Notes: generated by a model from the letters alone, not told the origin. A stretch of DNA of 7,589 nucleotides from JAMQKA01 sp043951865 (GCF_043951865.1 NZ_JBINJF010000063.1:1-7589), one strand, 5' to 3'. Counted from the stretch's first letter, positions 1 through 7,457 are shown. Numbers and translations are program-made.

Positions 1-129
1 TTGACCTACCGCGAGATTGCCGGGCTGCTGGATATCTCCCCGAAGACGGTCGAATCGCAGATGAGCCGGGCCCTCAAACTCCTGCGGGAAGCCCTCAGTG
101 CATATTCACCTGTTTCAAAATCAGGCTAG
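1..129 (+). CDS. ECF RNA polymerase sigma factor, C-terminal end (partial)
   Basis: The first 42 codons of the window, open from the left edge and ending at TAG 127-129, encode sigma-70 region 4, the helix-turn-helix that reads the -35 promoter element. The visible pattern is LTYREIAGLLDISPKTVESQ followed by MSRALKLLREAL, which fits the last domain of ECF sigma factors (YxEIAxxLxIS-xxTVxSxxxRAxxxLR). Region 2 and the start lie outside the window. The gene sits 130 bases before a FecR-type anti-sigma gene on the same strand, the usual pairing in Bacteroidota-type surface signalling loci, so it is probably the sigma factor that FecR controls and that drives the downstream susC/susD pair. It is GC-rich like fecR. 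The short tail after the helix-turn-helix looks like a natural C-terminus, not a truncation. Family assignment is firm; target promoters are inferred. Confidence 0.9.
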   Translation: MTYREIAGLLDISPKTVESQMSRALKLLREALSAYSPVSKSG

Positions 130-213
130 CCTGTAGTAAAGCTTGGCAACATCCATTTAATGTAGTCCGGATTGTTAGTAAATGATTTTTTTACAGGGTG
201 GATGTTTTTGTAG

Positions 214-231
214 TTGTACTAATTAGTAGAA
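214..231. promoter_or_regulatory. Palindrome upstream of fecR, possible operator
   Basis: TACTAATTAGTA at 217-228 is a perfect 12-bp palindrome. One mismatched position further out on each side (G216/G229) the symmetry resumes with TT at 214-215 and AA at 230-231, giving an 18-bp imperfect palindrome. It ends about 28 bases before the fecR start, in the 130-base sigma-fecR spacer, where a dimeric repressor or activator could act on fecR transcription. No clear promoter of the Bacteroidota form (TTTG, about 19 bases, TAnnTTTG) was found around it. The regulatory role is inference from symmetry and position. Confidence 0.35.
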
Positions 232-259
232 GCGACAAAGAAAATGTAGAGATAATACG

Positions 260-1294
260 ATGAATTGGAATTTGCTGCACAGATACTTAACAGGGGAATG
301 TACCCCCGAACAGCGTCAGCAGGTGGAGTCTTGGCTGGAGTCGGACCCCCGCAACCGAGAGTTTATGAATTCGCTGGAGCGGATCTGGTCGGTGGAGCCG
401 GCCCCGGAAACGCAGGTGGATGCACGGGCGGCCTGGGAGGAGTTCGAGACCCGGATGGTGCCGGTTGCTGCCCGGCAGCGACCCAGCCGGGGCAGGGATT
501 ATGCCCGGATGATCGCGTACGGGTTGTCAGCGGCGGCGGTGATCTTGGTGGCGTTCCTGTTTTTCCAACAGGTTCCGACCGGGGAGCAGTCTCGTCCGGG
601 ACCGGTGGCGACCAGCCAAGAAATTGTGACCGAACGGGGCCAGCGGACCACGGTTCGGTTGGGCGACGGTACACGGGTCCAGTTGAATGCAGACAGTCGT
701 CTGCAGATTCCCGGCGACTACCTGCAGTCCGGCCGCCAGGTGCGTCTGCAGGGAGAGGCCTATTTTGAAGTGGAACCGAACCCGGATCAGCCGTTTTTGG
801 TGCACACCCAGGGGACCTACACCAAGGTACTGGGGACAAAGTTCGGGGTTCGCGCGTATCCGGAAGATGCCCGGGTACAGGTGGTAGTGACCGAGGGCAA
901 GGTGGAGCTGGGCCGTCCTTCGGGAGGTATCGGAGCACGGCAGCTGACCCGCAACCAGGTGGGCGTGCTGCCGGCAGGGGGAGAGACCAGGGTCTCCGAG
1001 CAGGCGAACCTGCAGCCGTACCTGGGATGGACCGAAGGACGGCTGGTGTTCGAGGACACCCCATTTTGGGAGGTGCGTAGGCAGCTGGAGCGCTGGTATG
1101 ACATACAAATAACCCTGGCCGATTCCACGCTGGGACAACGCCGCCTGACGGCGAGTTTTAGCGGGGAACCGATGACGGAGGTGCTCAGTATTGTGGCCCT
1201 TTCTACCGACATGAGCTACACACGGGAACGACGGGCTGTCACTTTTCGGGACCGGAGTCGGTACGATTCTGACAGTGAGTCCACCGGTAATTGA
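260..1294 (+). CDS. FecR-family anti-sigma factor (inner-membrane sigma regulator)
   Basis: This 344-residue protein fits the usual FecR size in Bacteroidota. Residues 1-45 form the cytoplasmic N-terminal domain that binds the sigma factor, opening MNWNLLHRYLTGECTPEQ with the typical ExxxxxxWLxxDPxNxxxF pattern. One membrane segment lies at about 84-103 (MIAYGLSAAAVILVAFLFFQ). The periplasmic FecR domain spans about 121-219, with the signatures TVRLGDGTRVQLNADSRL and GEAYFEV. A C-terminal DUF4974 domain spans about 262-330 (LVFEDTPFWEVRRQLERWYD onward). By family knowledge the periplasmic part contacts the STN domain of the partner TonB-dependent transporter, here the next gene, and relays occupancy to the sigma factor. 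The ATG at 260 is preceded only by a weak purine stretch (TAGAGAT at 247-253), but the N-terminal domain begins at once, so the start is sound. The gene is strikingly GC-rich compared with susC/susD. Confidence 0.95.
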   Translation: MNWNLLHRYLTGECTPEQRQQVESWLESDPRNREFMNSLERIWSVEPAPETQVDARAAWEEFETRMVPVAARQRPSRGRDYARMIAYGLSAAAVILVAFLFFQQVPTGEQSRPGPVATSQEIVTERGQRTTVRLGDGTRVQLNADSRLQIPGDYLQSGRQVRLQGEAYFEVEPNPDQPFLVHTQGTYTKVLGTKFGVRAYPEDARVQVVVTEGKVELGRPSGGIGARQLTRNQVGVLPAGGETRVSEQANLQPYLGWTEGRLVFEDTPFWEVRRQLERWYDIQITLADSTLGQRRLTASFSGEPMTEVLSIVALSTDMSYTRERRAVTFRDRSRYDSDSESTGN

Positions 1295-1308
1295 AGTTCC
1301 CCCTGAGA

Positions 1309-1360
1309 TCCCCTGCTGACTCCTACGGCCCTCACGGGGGCGCGGGGACGGGACAGGGGA
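1309..1360 (+). repeat. GC-rich inverted repeat in the fecR-susC spacer
   Basis: TCCCCTG at 1309-1315 is the exact reverse complement of CAGGGGA at 1354-1360, with a smaller GCCC (1328-1331) / GGGC (1338-1341) pairing inside. An RNA from this spacer could fold into a hairpin 15 bases after the fecR stop codon. No T-run follows, so it does not look like an intrinsic terminator. A transcript-stabilising or attenuating role is possible but not shown. Confidence 0.4.
1336..1359 (+). other. Putative G-quadruplex motif
   Basis: Four G-runs of 5, 4, 3 and 4 bases (1336-1340, 1344-1347, 1350-1352, 1356-1359) are separated by loops CGC, AC and ACA. This satisfies the canonical consensus of four runs of at least three G with loops of 1-7 bases. 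A fifth GGGG run lies at 1369-1372. The G-rich strand is the coding strand, so the motif would also be present in a fecR-susC read-through RNA or a long susC leader. Two C-runs upstream (1299-1303 and 1310-1313) could pair with the G-runs as an alternative fold. The sequence match is direct; formation and function are not shown. Confidence 0.5.
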
Positions 1361-1422
1361 CGACAATAGGGGATGATTGAAAGGGAGATAGCAAAAGGAG
1401 CCAGTAGTAATTTTAACTAAAC

Positions 1423-1428
1423 AGAGGA
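1423..1428 (+). promoter_or_regulatory. Ribosome-binding site of the SusC gene
   Basis: AGAGGA stands 3 bases before the ATG at 1432 and 6 bases before the in-frame ATG at 1435. The spacing favours initiation at 1435, which would remove one Met. An in-frame TAA at 1414-1416 rules out a start much further upstream. Confidence 0.55.
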
Positions 1429-1431
1429 TTA

Positions 1432-4400
1432 ATGATGAATTGGGATAGATACAACAACTTGGTGAAAATTCTGGAAAGGATTATACCGATATGTTTGACG
1501 GTGATGCTGTTAGTGATTCCGGCCTTTGCCCAGAAAGGTGATGACCAGATGGCTAGTGCAGATAAAAAATATGGTGATATACAGCTAACGGAAGAAATAC
1601 AGGCCTCATCACTACTTAACAAGATTATAAGTCTTGATTTAAAAGGAGTGACACTGGAGCAGGCCTTAAAAAAAGTATCGTCTGAAGCTGAGCTAAAGCT
1701 TTCATATAGCACCCAGCTTGTGCCTGTACAAGAAGAAATAAATCTGCAGGTCAATCAGGTTACAGTTAATCACGCATTATGGAAGATACTGGAGGGTACC
1801 GGGCTGCGGTTTGCAGTTTCTCCCAATAAGCATTTGGTAATAATGAACAGGAACCCAAAGACGGATCCACAGAAAAAAGGGGTGCTTGAGACAGTGTCAG
1901 GTCAAGTTGTTGATGCCAGTACGAATGAATCGCTTCCGGGGGTTAACATCATCCTGAAAGGAACAAGTACCGGTACTTCTACTGATGCGGAAGGCAGGTT
2001 TGAGTTAAATGTTCCTTCCCTTCAGGACACACTTATGTTTTCTTTTATCGGCTACCAGACCCTGGAAATGCCGATTAATGGGCAGACTCAGCTTAAAGTC
2101 GTAATGCAACCACAGGCTGTAGCAGGTGAAGAGCTAATTGTAACAGGATACATGCAACAGCAAAAAGCCGATCTGACAGGTTCAATATCGGTAATTGAGT
2201 CAGATGAGGTAGAAGGCAATCAATACTCCAATGTATCGAAAGCATTACAGGGAAAAGTTCCCGGTATGCAAATAACAACGGACGGAGATCCGGTTGGCAA
2301 TGCGGAGATTCAAATACGAGGTATAACATCGGTAAATGCCAATCCCCCGCTGATTGTGGTAGACGGGATGCCTACCCAGCTTAATCTGAATGATCTGAAT
2401 TCCGGAAATATAGCTTCAATTCAGGTCTTAAAAGATGCAGCTTCGGCGAGTATTTATGGTTCAAGAGCGGCGAGCGGTGTCATACTCGTAGAAACCAAAA
2501 AAGGACAAAGAGGAGACACCGAAATCAATTATCGCGGGTCGATTGGTGGATCCAGCATAATGAACCGGCCAGACATGCTTAATACGCAACAATACGGAGA
2601 AGCACTGTGGCGTGCAGCTATTAATGATGGACTGGATCCGGATCAGCAAACACAGCTTTACTCCTATGACTGGAGCACAAACAGCGATGGCCTGGCCCAG
2701 TTGAATAGTGTGACACCGCGGGAGTGGCTAAACCCGGAACAGACCATGCCTTCTGCAGATACGGATTGGTTTGACGAGGTACTGCAAACGGGCCTTCGTC
2801 AAAAACATCAAATTACCGTTTCAACCGGAACTGAAAATTCCAGGACCATGTTTTCTGCTGACTTTTTCCAAAATGAGGGGACCGTCATGCATAGCGGGCT
2901 GGACCGCTATACTGTTCGGTTGAACACGGATTTTAATTTGATAGATAATGTATTGCGTATTGGAGAAAATGTGTCATTATCCCACAAAGCGTTTCGAAGC
3001 GGGGTAAACGGCTCCATTCGCAATATGCTTATTATGCCGCCCATTGTTCCTGTTCGTACCAATACCGATGAATGGGGCGGAACATCGTATTACTACGGTA
3101 TGGACGATTATAACAACCCGGTCAGGGAATTGACCATCGGCAAAGATAACAAGAACAACCAGTCAAAGTTGGTGGGGAGTGTATTTGTTGAGTTCTCTCC
3201 GGTAGAAAATCTTCTGTTTAAAACACAGGCCGGAATGGACTATACTGATGGTTATTTCAGGCACGTAGATTATACCTGGCAAGAGGGCGGAGGTAAACAG
3301 GATACACAGAATGGGGTCTCCAATAATTACTACCACAATTTGGATATGACCCTGACTAACACGGTGAATTACAATACGACCTTCAGCAATTATCATGATA
3401 TCAGCCTGGTGGGAGGTATAGAGATATTTAAAAACAGTTCCCAGAATTTTAATGCCTACCGGCAGGATATTGAGATCGAAAACCGGGATTACGCTTTTCT
3501 GAATACAGCTACTGGAAATTTAAGCGCAAACGGTAGTGGAGATGAGTTGTCAATGGTCTCATACTTTTCAAAAGTAAACTACAATTTTGACTCCAGGTAC
3601 CTGCTTTCAGCTACAGTGCGTTATGATGGCGCCTCAGTCTTTGGTACCAACAGCAGATATGCACTGTTCCCGGCAGCGAGTGTGGGATGGCGACTGAGTA
3701 ATGAAGAGCTTATTGGAGATAATAGCATTATATCGGAGCTCAAAATTCGGGCGAGCTGGGGAGTAAATGGGAATTCAAACATCCCTACGAATGCCCGCTT
3801 CAACTACTATGATGCCGATTACTACTCAACAGCATATGCAATAGAGGGGAATCAAACGGGCCAACTCGCATCAGGGTATCGAAAAATTCAAACTGGAAAT
3901 GAAGATCTGCAATGGGAAGAGACAACGCAGTTTACCCTGGGTGTGGATTTTGGTTTTTATGAAGGCAAGTTAACAGGGTCAATTGATCTGTACGATAAAG
4001 ATACCGATGGAATGTTATTCTATCCCCCTTTCCTCGGTGCAGCCGGAGAAGGAGCCGGGCAATGGGTAAATGCCGCCGACATGATTAACAGGGGAGTTGA
4101 ATTCCAGGTTAATTACATGAACAGCCCCAGTATGGAATTTGACTACTCCATTGGCCTGAATTTGAGTTCCAACAGAAATACGATTGATAATTTGCCCAAT
4201 TCTGTCAGGTTTGCCTACGGCGGTAATGGCATTGACGACGACATCCAGGGGAGACCGCTCAATTCCTATTACGGTTTTGTTGCCGATGGTATTTTTAAAA
4301 GCCAGGAAGAAGTGGATGCCCACGCGGCACAAACCGGTAAGGGACTCGGAAGAATCCGGTATAAAGATCTGAACGGGGATGGAGAAATAACCTGGAATGA

Positions 4401-4941
4401 TGACCGAAAATGGATAGGGAACAGCGATCCCGATTTAATATATGGGGTCAATTTCGACAGCAATTATAAAAATTGGGACTTTACGATGTTCTGGCAGGGA
4501 GTTCTCGGCAACACCGTCCGCAACGACTGGAAAACCTATAGTGACTTCTGGAATGTCTGGACCCAGGCGGGATTCAACCATTCAACTCGCGTGCTCGATG
4601 CCTGGTCTCCACAGAATCCCGATTCAGATATCCCCGCCCTCTCACTGTCGAACGCAAATGACGAGCGAAGACTTTCGACCTACTTTATGGAGTCGGGAGC
4701 TTATCTAAAGCTCAGAAATATTGAGCTGGGTTTTACAATTCCATCTGATGTCAGGTCCAAAATTGGGGCTGAAGACCTGCGCCTTTTTGTTAGTGCCCAA
4801 AACATCATCAACATCAAAAAGTGGTGGGGAGATGACGCCTATACCGGACCTTATCCAGAAAACGCAACGAAAGCCGGTGAGTACTCCAACCCGTATATGC
4901 GGCCCCAAATTTTTTCTGCTGGTATAGATGTGACATTCTAA
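1432..4941 (+). CDS. SusC/RagA-family TonB-linked outer-membrane transporter with STN domain
   Basis: This 1169-residue protein is at the long end of the SusC family because it carries an STN domain. Order: signal peptide about 1-33 (hydrophobic CLTVMLLVIPAFA, cleavage after AFA); STN signalling domain about 61-140; carboxypeptidase-regulatory-like domain about 154-227 (VSGQVVDASTNESLPGVNI); TonB-box-like EELIVTGY at 233-240; plug about 243-360 with the SusC signatures ALQGKVPGMQI, PPLIVVDGMP and QVLKDAASASIYGSRAASGV; then a beta-barrel ending in Phe, as expected for outer-membrane insertion. The barrel includes DLNGDGEITWND at 979-990, a calcium-loop-like pattern common in this family. It imports oligomeric nutrients across the outer membrane using TonB energy, together with the SusD protein 30 bases downstream. 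The STN domain plus the upstream FecR and sigma genes indicate a signal-transducing transporter that induces its own locus. The substrate cannot be named. No frameshift is apparent. Base composition is much more AT-rich than fecR. Confidence 0.96.
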   Translation: MMNWDRYNNLVKILERIIPICLTVMLLVIPAFAQKGDDQMASADKKYGDIQLTEEIQASSLLNKIISLDLKGVTLEQALKKVSSEAELKLSYSTQLVPVQEEINLQVNQVTVNHALWKILEGTGLRFAVSPNKHLVIMNRNPKTDPQKKGVLETVSGQVVDASTNESLPGVNIILKGTSTGTSTDAEGRFELNVPSLQDTLMFSFIGYQTLEMPINGQTQLKVVMQPQAVAGEELIVTGYMQQQKADLTGSISVIESDEVEGNQYSNVSKALQGKVPGMQITTDGDPVGNAEIQIRGITSVNANPPLIVVDGMPTQLNLNDLNSGNIASIQVLKDAASASIYGSRAASGVILVETKKGQRGDTEINYRGSIGGSSIMNRPDMLNTQQYGEALWRAAINDGLDPDQQTQLYSYDWSTNSDGLAQLNSVTPREWLNPEQTMPSADTDWFDEVLQTGLRQKHQITVSTGTENSRTMFSADFFQNEGTVMHSGLDRYTVRLNTDFNLIDNVLRIGENVSLSHKAFRSGVNGSIRNMLIMPPIVPVRTNTDEWGGTSYYYGMDDYNNPVRELTIGKDNKNNQSKLVGSVFVEFSPVENLLFKTQAGMDYTDGYFRHVDYTWQEGGGKQDTQNGVSNNYYHNLDMTLTNTVNYNTTFSNYHDISLVGGIEIFKNSSQNFNAYRQDIEIENRDYAFLNTATGNLSANGSGDELSMVSYFSKVNYNFDSRYLLSATVRYDGASVFGTNSRYALFPAASVGWRLSNEELIGDNSIISELKIRASWGVNGNSNIPTNARFNYYDADYYSTAYAIEGNQTGQLASGYRKIQTGNEDLQWEETTQFTLGVDFGFYEGKLTGSIDLYDKDTDGMLFYPPFLGAAGEGAGQWVNAADMINRGVEFQVNYMNSPSMEFDYSIGLNLSSNRNTIDNLPNSVRFAYGGNGIDDDIQGRPLNSYYGFVADGIFKSQEEVDAHAAQTGKGLGRIRYKDLNGDGEITWNDDRKWIGNSDPDLIYGVNFDSNYKNWDFTMFWQGVLGNTVRNDWKTYSDFWNVWTQAGFNHSTRVLDAWSPQNPDSDIPALSLSNANDERRLSTYFMESGAYLKLRNIELGFTIPSDVRSKIGAEDLRLFVSAQNIINIKKWWGDDAYTGPYPENATKAGEYSNPYMRPQIFSAGIDVTF

Positions 4942-4971
4942 AAAATTTTAATTCGACAATTGTATTTAGCT

Positions 4972-6729
4972 ATGAAAAACTTCAAAACATATTTTGTTGT
5001 AGTATTGTCAGCTATTGTATTGACAAGCTGTGGAGACATGTTAGATGTCGAGCCCAAGGGTGTGGTAACCGAGGAGCAGGTAAGCGAGCCCGAATCTCTT
5101 GAGGGACTGGTAACTGCTGCCTACGCTTTCACCCCGAAAGCTTCGCCGTGTTGTGCTGAGTTTATGTCATTAAATCCCTGGATAGCAAGTGTCCGCTCTG
5201 ATGATGCGTATAAAGGAGGCGGGGGACTGGATGATCAAACGCCATGGTACCAAATGGAGACGTTTTCACTGGTTTCCAGCAGTATTGGCAACAACAACGG
5301 GGTCTGGAAAAATGGCTATCACGGTATTGCAAGAGCGAATGAAGCGATCTCTAAAATTCAAGAGGTTGACGAAAGCGAATTTCCCGTCAAGACCACCCGC
5401 CTGGCAGAGATGCATTTTATCAGGGCATGGCTTCATTACAAGCTTAAAATTCGTTATCGCTGGATACCATACGTCCCAGAAGGGTTGACCCAGCAGGAGA
5501 TAGAAGAGATCCCCAACAGGCGACCTGATGCGGAAAACGATATGTATATCTGGCAGCATATCTTGGACGATTTCAAATATGCCAGTGAAAATCTGCCGGA
5601 AACACAGGAGGATGACGGGCGGGTCAACAAAGCCACGGCAGATGCTTTTATCGTAAAAACCCTGCTTTGGATGGCCTATCCGCAGGATGACAATCACCAG
5701 CTGACAAATATTAATACCAGCAGGCTTGAAGAGGCTCTAACCTACGCTAATGAAATCATTAATAGTGGCCAGTATAGCCTGGCAGAAGATTTTGCCCATA
5801 ATTTTATGTACGAGTGGGATAACCAATCGCCGGAAGTGTTGTGGGAGTTGCAATTTTCTACAGATGACGGGACACCGAATGGTAACCTGAATGAAGGAAA
5901 TTCTCTTACCACTCCCTGGTGGTCTCCCTATTTTAGTTGCTGCGACTTCCACAAACCGTCTTTTAACATGGTAAATGCATTCAAGGTGGATCAAAATGGT
6001 TTGCCGATGTTCGATACGTTTAATGATGAATCAGCTCAAGGGAGCTATAACAACTATTTCTCCAATAACACGTTTGATCCCCGAATAGGACATACGGTAG
6101 CCATTCCCGGCCTTCCCTGGAAATATCAGAATCAACAGAATCCGGTTCTCTTTGACAGTGCCGGTTCACGACAACCTGATGTCTATGGATATTTCCATTC
6201 CTTGAAAGAGAATGTGAGAACGGACAGCCCGGGTCTGGTAGATCTTTTTTGGATGCATAATTCTAAAAACCAGGCCGTAGTACGTTACGATGAAGTTCTG
6301 TTGATGAAAGCTGAAATACTTATAGAACTTGGACGACACGATGAAGCTTTACCAATAATTAACCAGATAAGGCAGCGTGCTTCCAACAGTACGGGAATGC
6401 TGACATTTACGGATGGAAGCCCGACCCTGGACTATAACATTGAAACGTATCAGGACGGGGTAAATATAAATTGGACCCAGCAGAATGCCCGAAAGGCTTT
6501 GCGCTGGGAACGACGTCTGGAACTGGCCATGGAAGGGCGGCGCTTCTTTGATCTTGTACGGTGGGGCATCGCCGAAGAGGTCATGAACGATTACTTCGAA
6601 AAAGAAAGAGAACGACGGCAGTGGCTGAGTGTCGCTGAATTTCAATCGGGCCGTGATGAATACCGGCCTATTCCGCAAGAACAGCTGAATCTGTCAGAAG
6701 GAGTATATACTCAGAATCCCGGCTACTGA
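4972..6729 (+). CDS. SusD/RagB-family nutrient-binding outer-membrane lipoprotein
   Basis: The chosen start is ATG 4972, giving 585 residues. A TTG at 4960 would add only MYLA before a good signal peptide and is less likely. The signal MKNFKTYFVVVLSAIVLTSC has lipobox LTSC with the lipidated Cys at residue 20, followed by GDMLDVEPKG, the typical SusD beginning. The N-terminal half carries SDDAYKGGGG at 76-85, a motif I associate with one SusD branch, and TPR-like helices (ALTYANEIINSGQYSL, 255-270). The C-terminal RagB/SusD domain includes VVRYDEVLLMKAEILIELGR (436-455) and the ARKALRWERRLELAMEGRRF block (506-525), ending in YRPIPQEQLNL and TQNPGY. It binds the substrate at the cell surface and caps the SusC barrel. 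The 30-base gap after susC implies co-transcription. It lacks a clear Shine-Dalgarno sequence; the upstream bases are AT-rich. Two Cys-Cys pairs (60-61, 323-324) are unusual. The ligand is unknown. Confidence 0.95.
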   Translation: MKNFKTYFVVVLSAIVLTSCGDMLDVEPKGVVTEEQVSEPESLEGLVTAAYAFTPKASPCCAEFMSLNPWIASVRSDDAYKGGGGLDDQTPWYQMETFSLVSSSIGNNNGVWKNGYHGIARANEAISKIQEVDESEFPVKTTRLAEMHFIRAWLHYKLKIRYRWIPYVPEGLTQQEIEEIPNRRPDAENDMYIWQHILDDFKYASENLPETQEDDGRVNKATADAFIVKTLLWMAYPQDDNHQLTNINTSRLEEALTYANEIINSGQYSLAEDFAHNFMYEWDNQSPEVLWELQFSTDDGTPNGNLNEGNSLTTPWWSPYFSCCDFHKPSFNMVNAFKVDQNGLPMFDTFNDESAQGSYNNYFSNNTFDPRIGHTVAIPGLPWKYQNQQNPVLFDSAGSRQPDVYGYFHSLKENVRTDSPGLVDLFWMHNSKNQAVVRYDEVLLMKAEILIELGRHDEALPIINQIRQRASNSTGMLTFTDGSPTLDYNIETYQDGVNINWTQQNARKALRWERRLELAMEGRRFFDLVRWGIAEEVMNDYFEKERERRQWLSVAEFQSGRDEYRPIPQEQLNLSEGVYTQNPGY

Positions 6730-6765
6730 TGTAACCATTCAAAAAAGGACGATTTGGATCTCTAA

Positions 6766-6828
6766 TGATGCCTGAGTTGTAGATGCCACTTGCTGGGCAC
6801 GATATAATTCAGGCATCACTTTTAATTT
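6766..6828 (+). terminator. Probable intrinsic terminator after the SusD gene
   Basis: TGATGCCTGA at 6766-6775 and TCAGGCATCA at 6809-6818 form a perfect 10-bp stem. It continues inward for six more pairs (6776-6781 with 6803-6808) if two G-U pairs are allowed. An inner TGCC (6784-6787) / GGCA (6796-6799) hairpin can form in the loop. CTTTTAATTT follows at 6819-6828. The position 36 bases after the susD stop fits the end of the susCD transcript. The loop is longer than in textbook terminators, and the U-tract is short and broken, so efficiency is uncertain. Confidence 0.6.
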
Positions 6829-7012
6829 AAAGCAAGTGTACCCATTTAAGTGTGGGGTATATTTAGATGTTATGTGAGCATCGGATAACCGTTTAAAAAG
6901 CATTAATGAGAACTCTCTCCTTTAAGGTGCCCAAATCCCTTTGCGGAATGTGAGCGGACGATTTCCGTGATAGCAGTTATGTATTTTTGCCAACTTATTG
7001 AAATATCCGGGT

Positions 7013-7061
7013 CTTATGTCTAACTCACATCAATTTGAGGAACACGCGGTACCGACATAAG
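7013..7061. repeat. 8-bp perfect inverted repeat in the intergenic region
   Basis: CTTATGTC at 7013-7020 is the exact reverse complement of GACATAAG at 7054-7061, with a 33-base loop containing a smaller CTCA/TGAG pairing. CTTATGT recurs in direct orientation at 7121-7127. This could be part of a folded RNA, a binding-site pair or chance; no flanking element explains it. Confidence 0.3.
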
Positions 7062-7449
7062 TATCAGGAAGAAGACGTTACTACTGCTACTGTTGCAAGG
7101 TTAAAATTTGCGGAAGTTTACTTATGTACGACCGTCAGGCAGTCCGTGCAGTGGACTCGTCATGTCCTGAATTGGAACGGGTGAAATAACTTAGTTCTAT
7201 TAATTAAAAGTTTTTACTCAAGGTGAATTTTCGGACGTGGATATTTCTTGAATATTATAAACTCTCATAAATACTGTGCATTCCTCTCCATTTCTGGGAC
7301 CATATTCAAAATTTTATGTTGAAACAATGTACTTCATCATTGCCATTAAATTATGAGCATACTACTATTTCTACTATGGTTATCATGGATAGTGATTTTT
7401 ATAATAATTTAATCTGAAATCTAAATTGCCGATCGTAAAACCAGGGATT

Positions 7450-7455
7450 GAGGGG
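7450..7455 (+). promoter_or_regulatory. Ribosome-binding site of the second ECF sigma gene
   Basis: GAGGGG lies just before ATG 7458. The core GAGG is 4 bases from the start, closer than usual. The in-frame TGA at 7449-7451 excludes any upstream start, so this site supports ATG 7458. Confidence 0.5.
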
Positions 7456-7457
7456 AT

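Larger units (their letters stand above)
6829..7457. other. Long AT-rich intergenic region without a supported gene
   Basis: About 630 bases between the probable terminator and the next sigma gene hold no ORF with family resemblance. The open frames I traced on either strand are short (for example 21 codons at 7124-7189 and a start-less run of about 35 codons on the minus strand at 6903-7010), and none looks like a known protein. The region contains an 8-bp inverted repeat (7013-7061) and a small hairpin AGTCC/GGACT (7141-7157), and becomes very AT-rich from about 7190 to 7440, where the promoter of the second sigma gene must lie. No tRNA, CRISPR repeat or recognisable transposase remnant was seen. 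It could be decayed coding DNA, a long leader or an unrecognised small RNA; the sequence does not decide. Confidence 0.5.

Noticed and set aside
265..768. Overlapping + strand frame of 167 codons inside fecR
   Set aside because: It is a Gly-rich out-of-frame translation of fecR with no domain pattern; the FecR frame explains the region.
1309..1360. GC-rich hairpin as a fecR terminator
   Set aside because: No T-tract follows the stem, so only an inverted repeat is reported.
363..1366. Long open frames antisense to fecR (about 233 codons at 363-1064 and 279 codons at 527-1366)
   Set aside because: They are rich in Pro, Arg, Ser and Gly, match no family I recognise and lie opposite a clear FecR gene. 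High GC lowers stop frequency and creates such frames.
4960..4971. TTG start for the SusD-like gene
   Set aside because: It adds only four residues before a normal lipoprotein signal, and ATG 4972 is a stronger start codon with the expected MKN-type beginning.
6982..6989. TATTTTTG, resembling the Bacteroidota -7 promoter element TAnnTTTG
   Set aside because: No TTTG element lies about 19 bases upstream, and it is about 470 bases from the next gene.
6903..7010. Start-less minus-strand open run of about 35 codons, considered as a transposase remnant
   Set aside because: No start codon, catalytic motif or terminal inverted repeats of an insertion sequence were visible, so there is no basis for a mobile-element call.
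7124..7189. 21-codon ORF beginning MYDRQAVRAVDS
   Set aside because: It is very short, has no ribosome-binding sequence or family resemblance, and is not supported as a gene.
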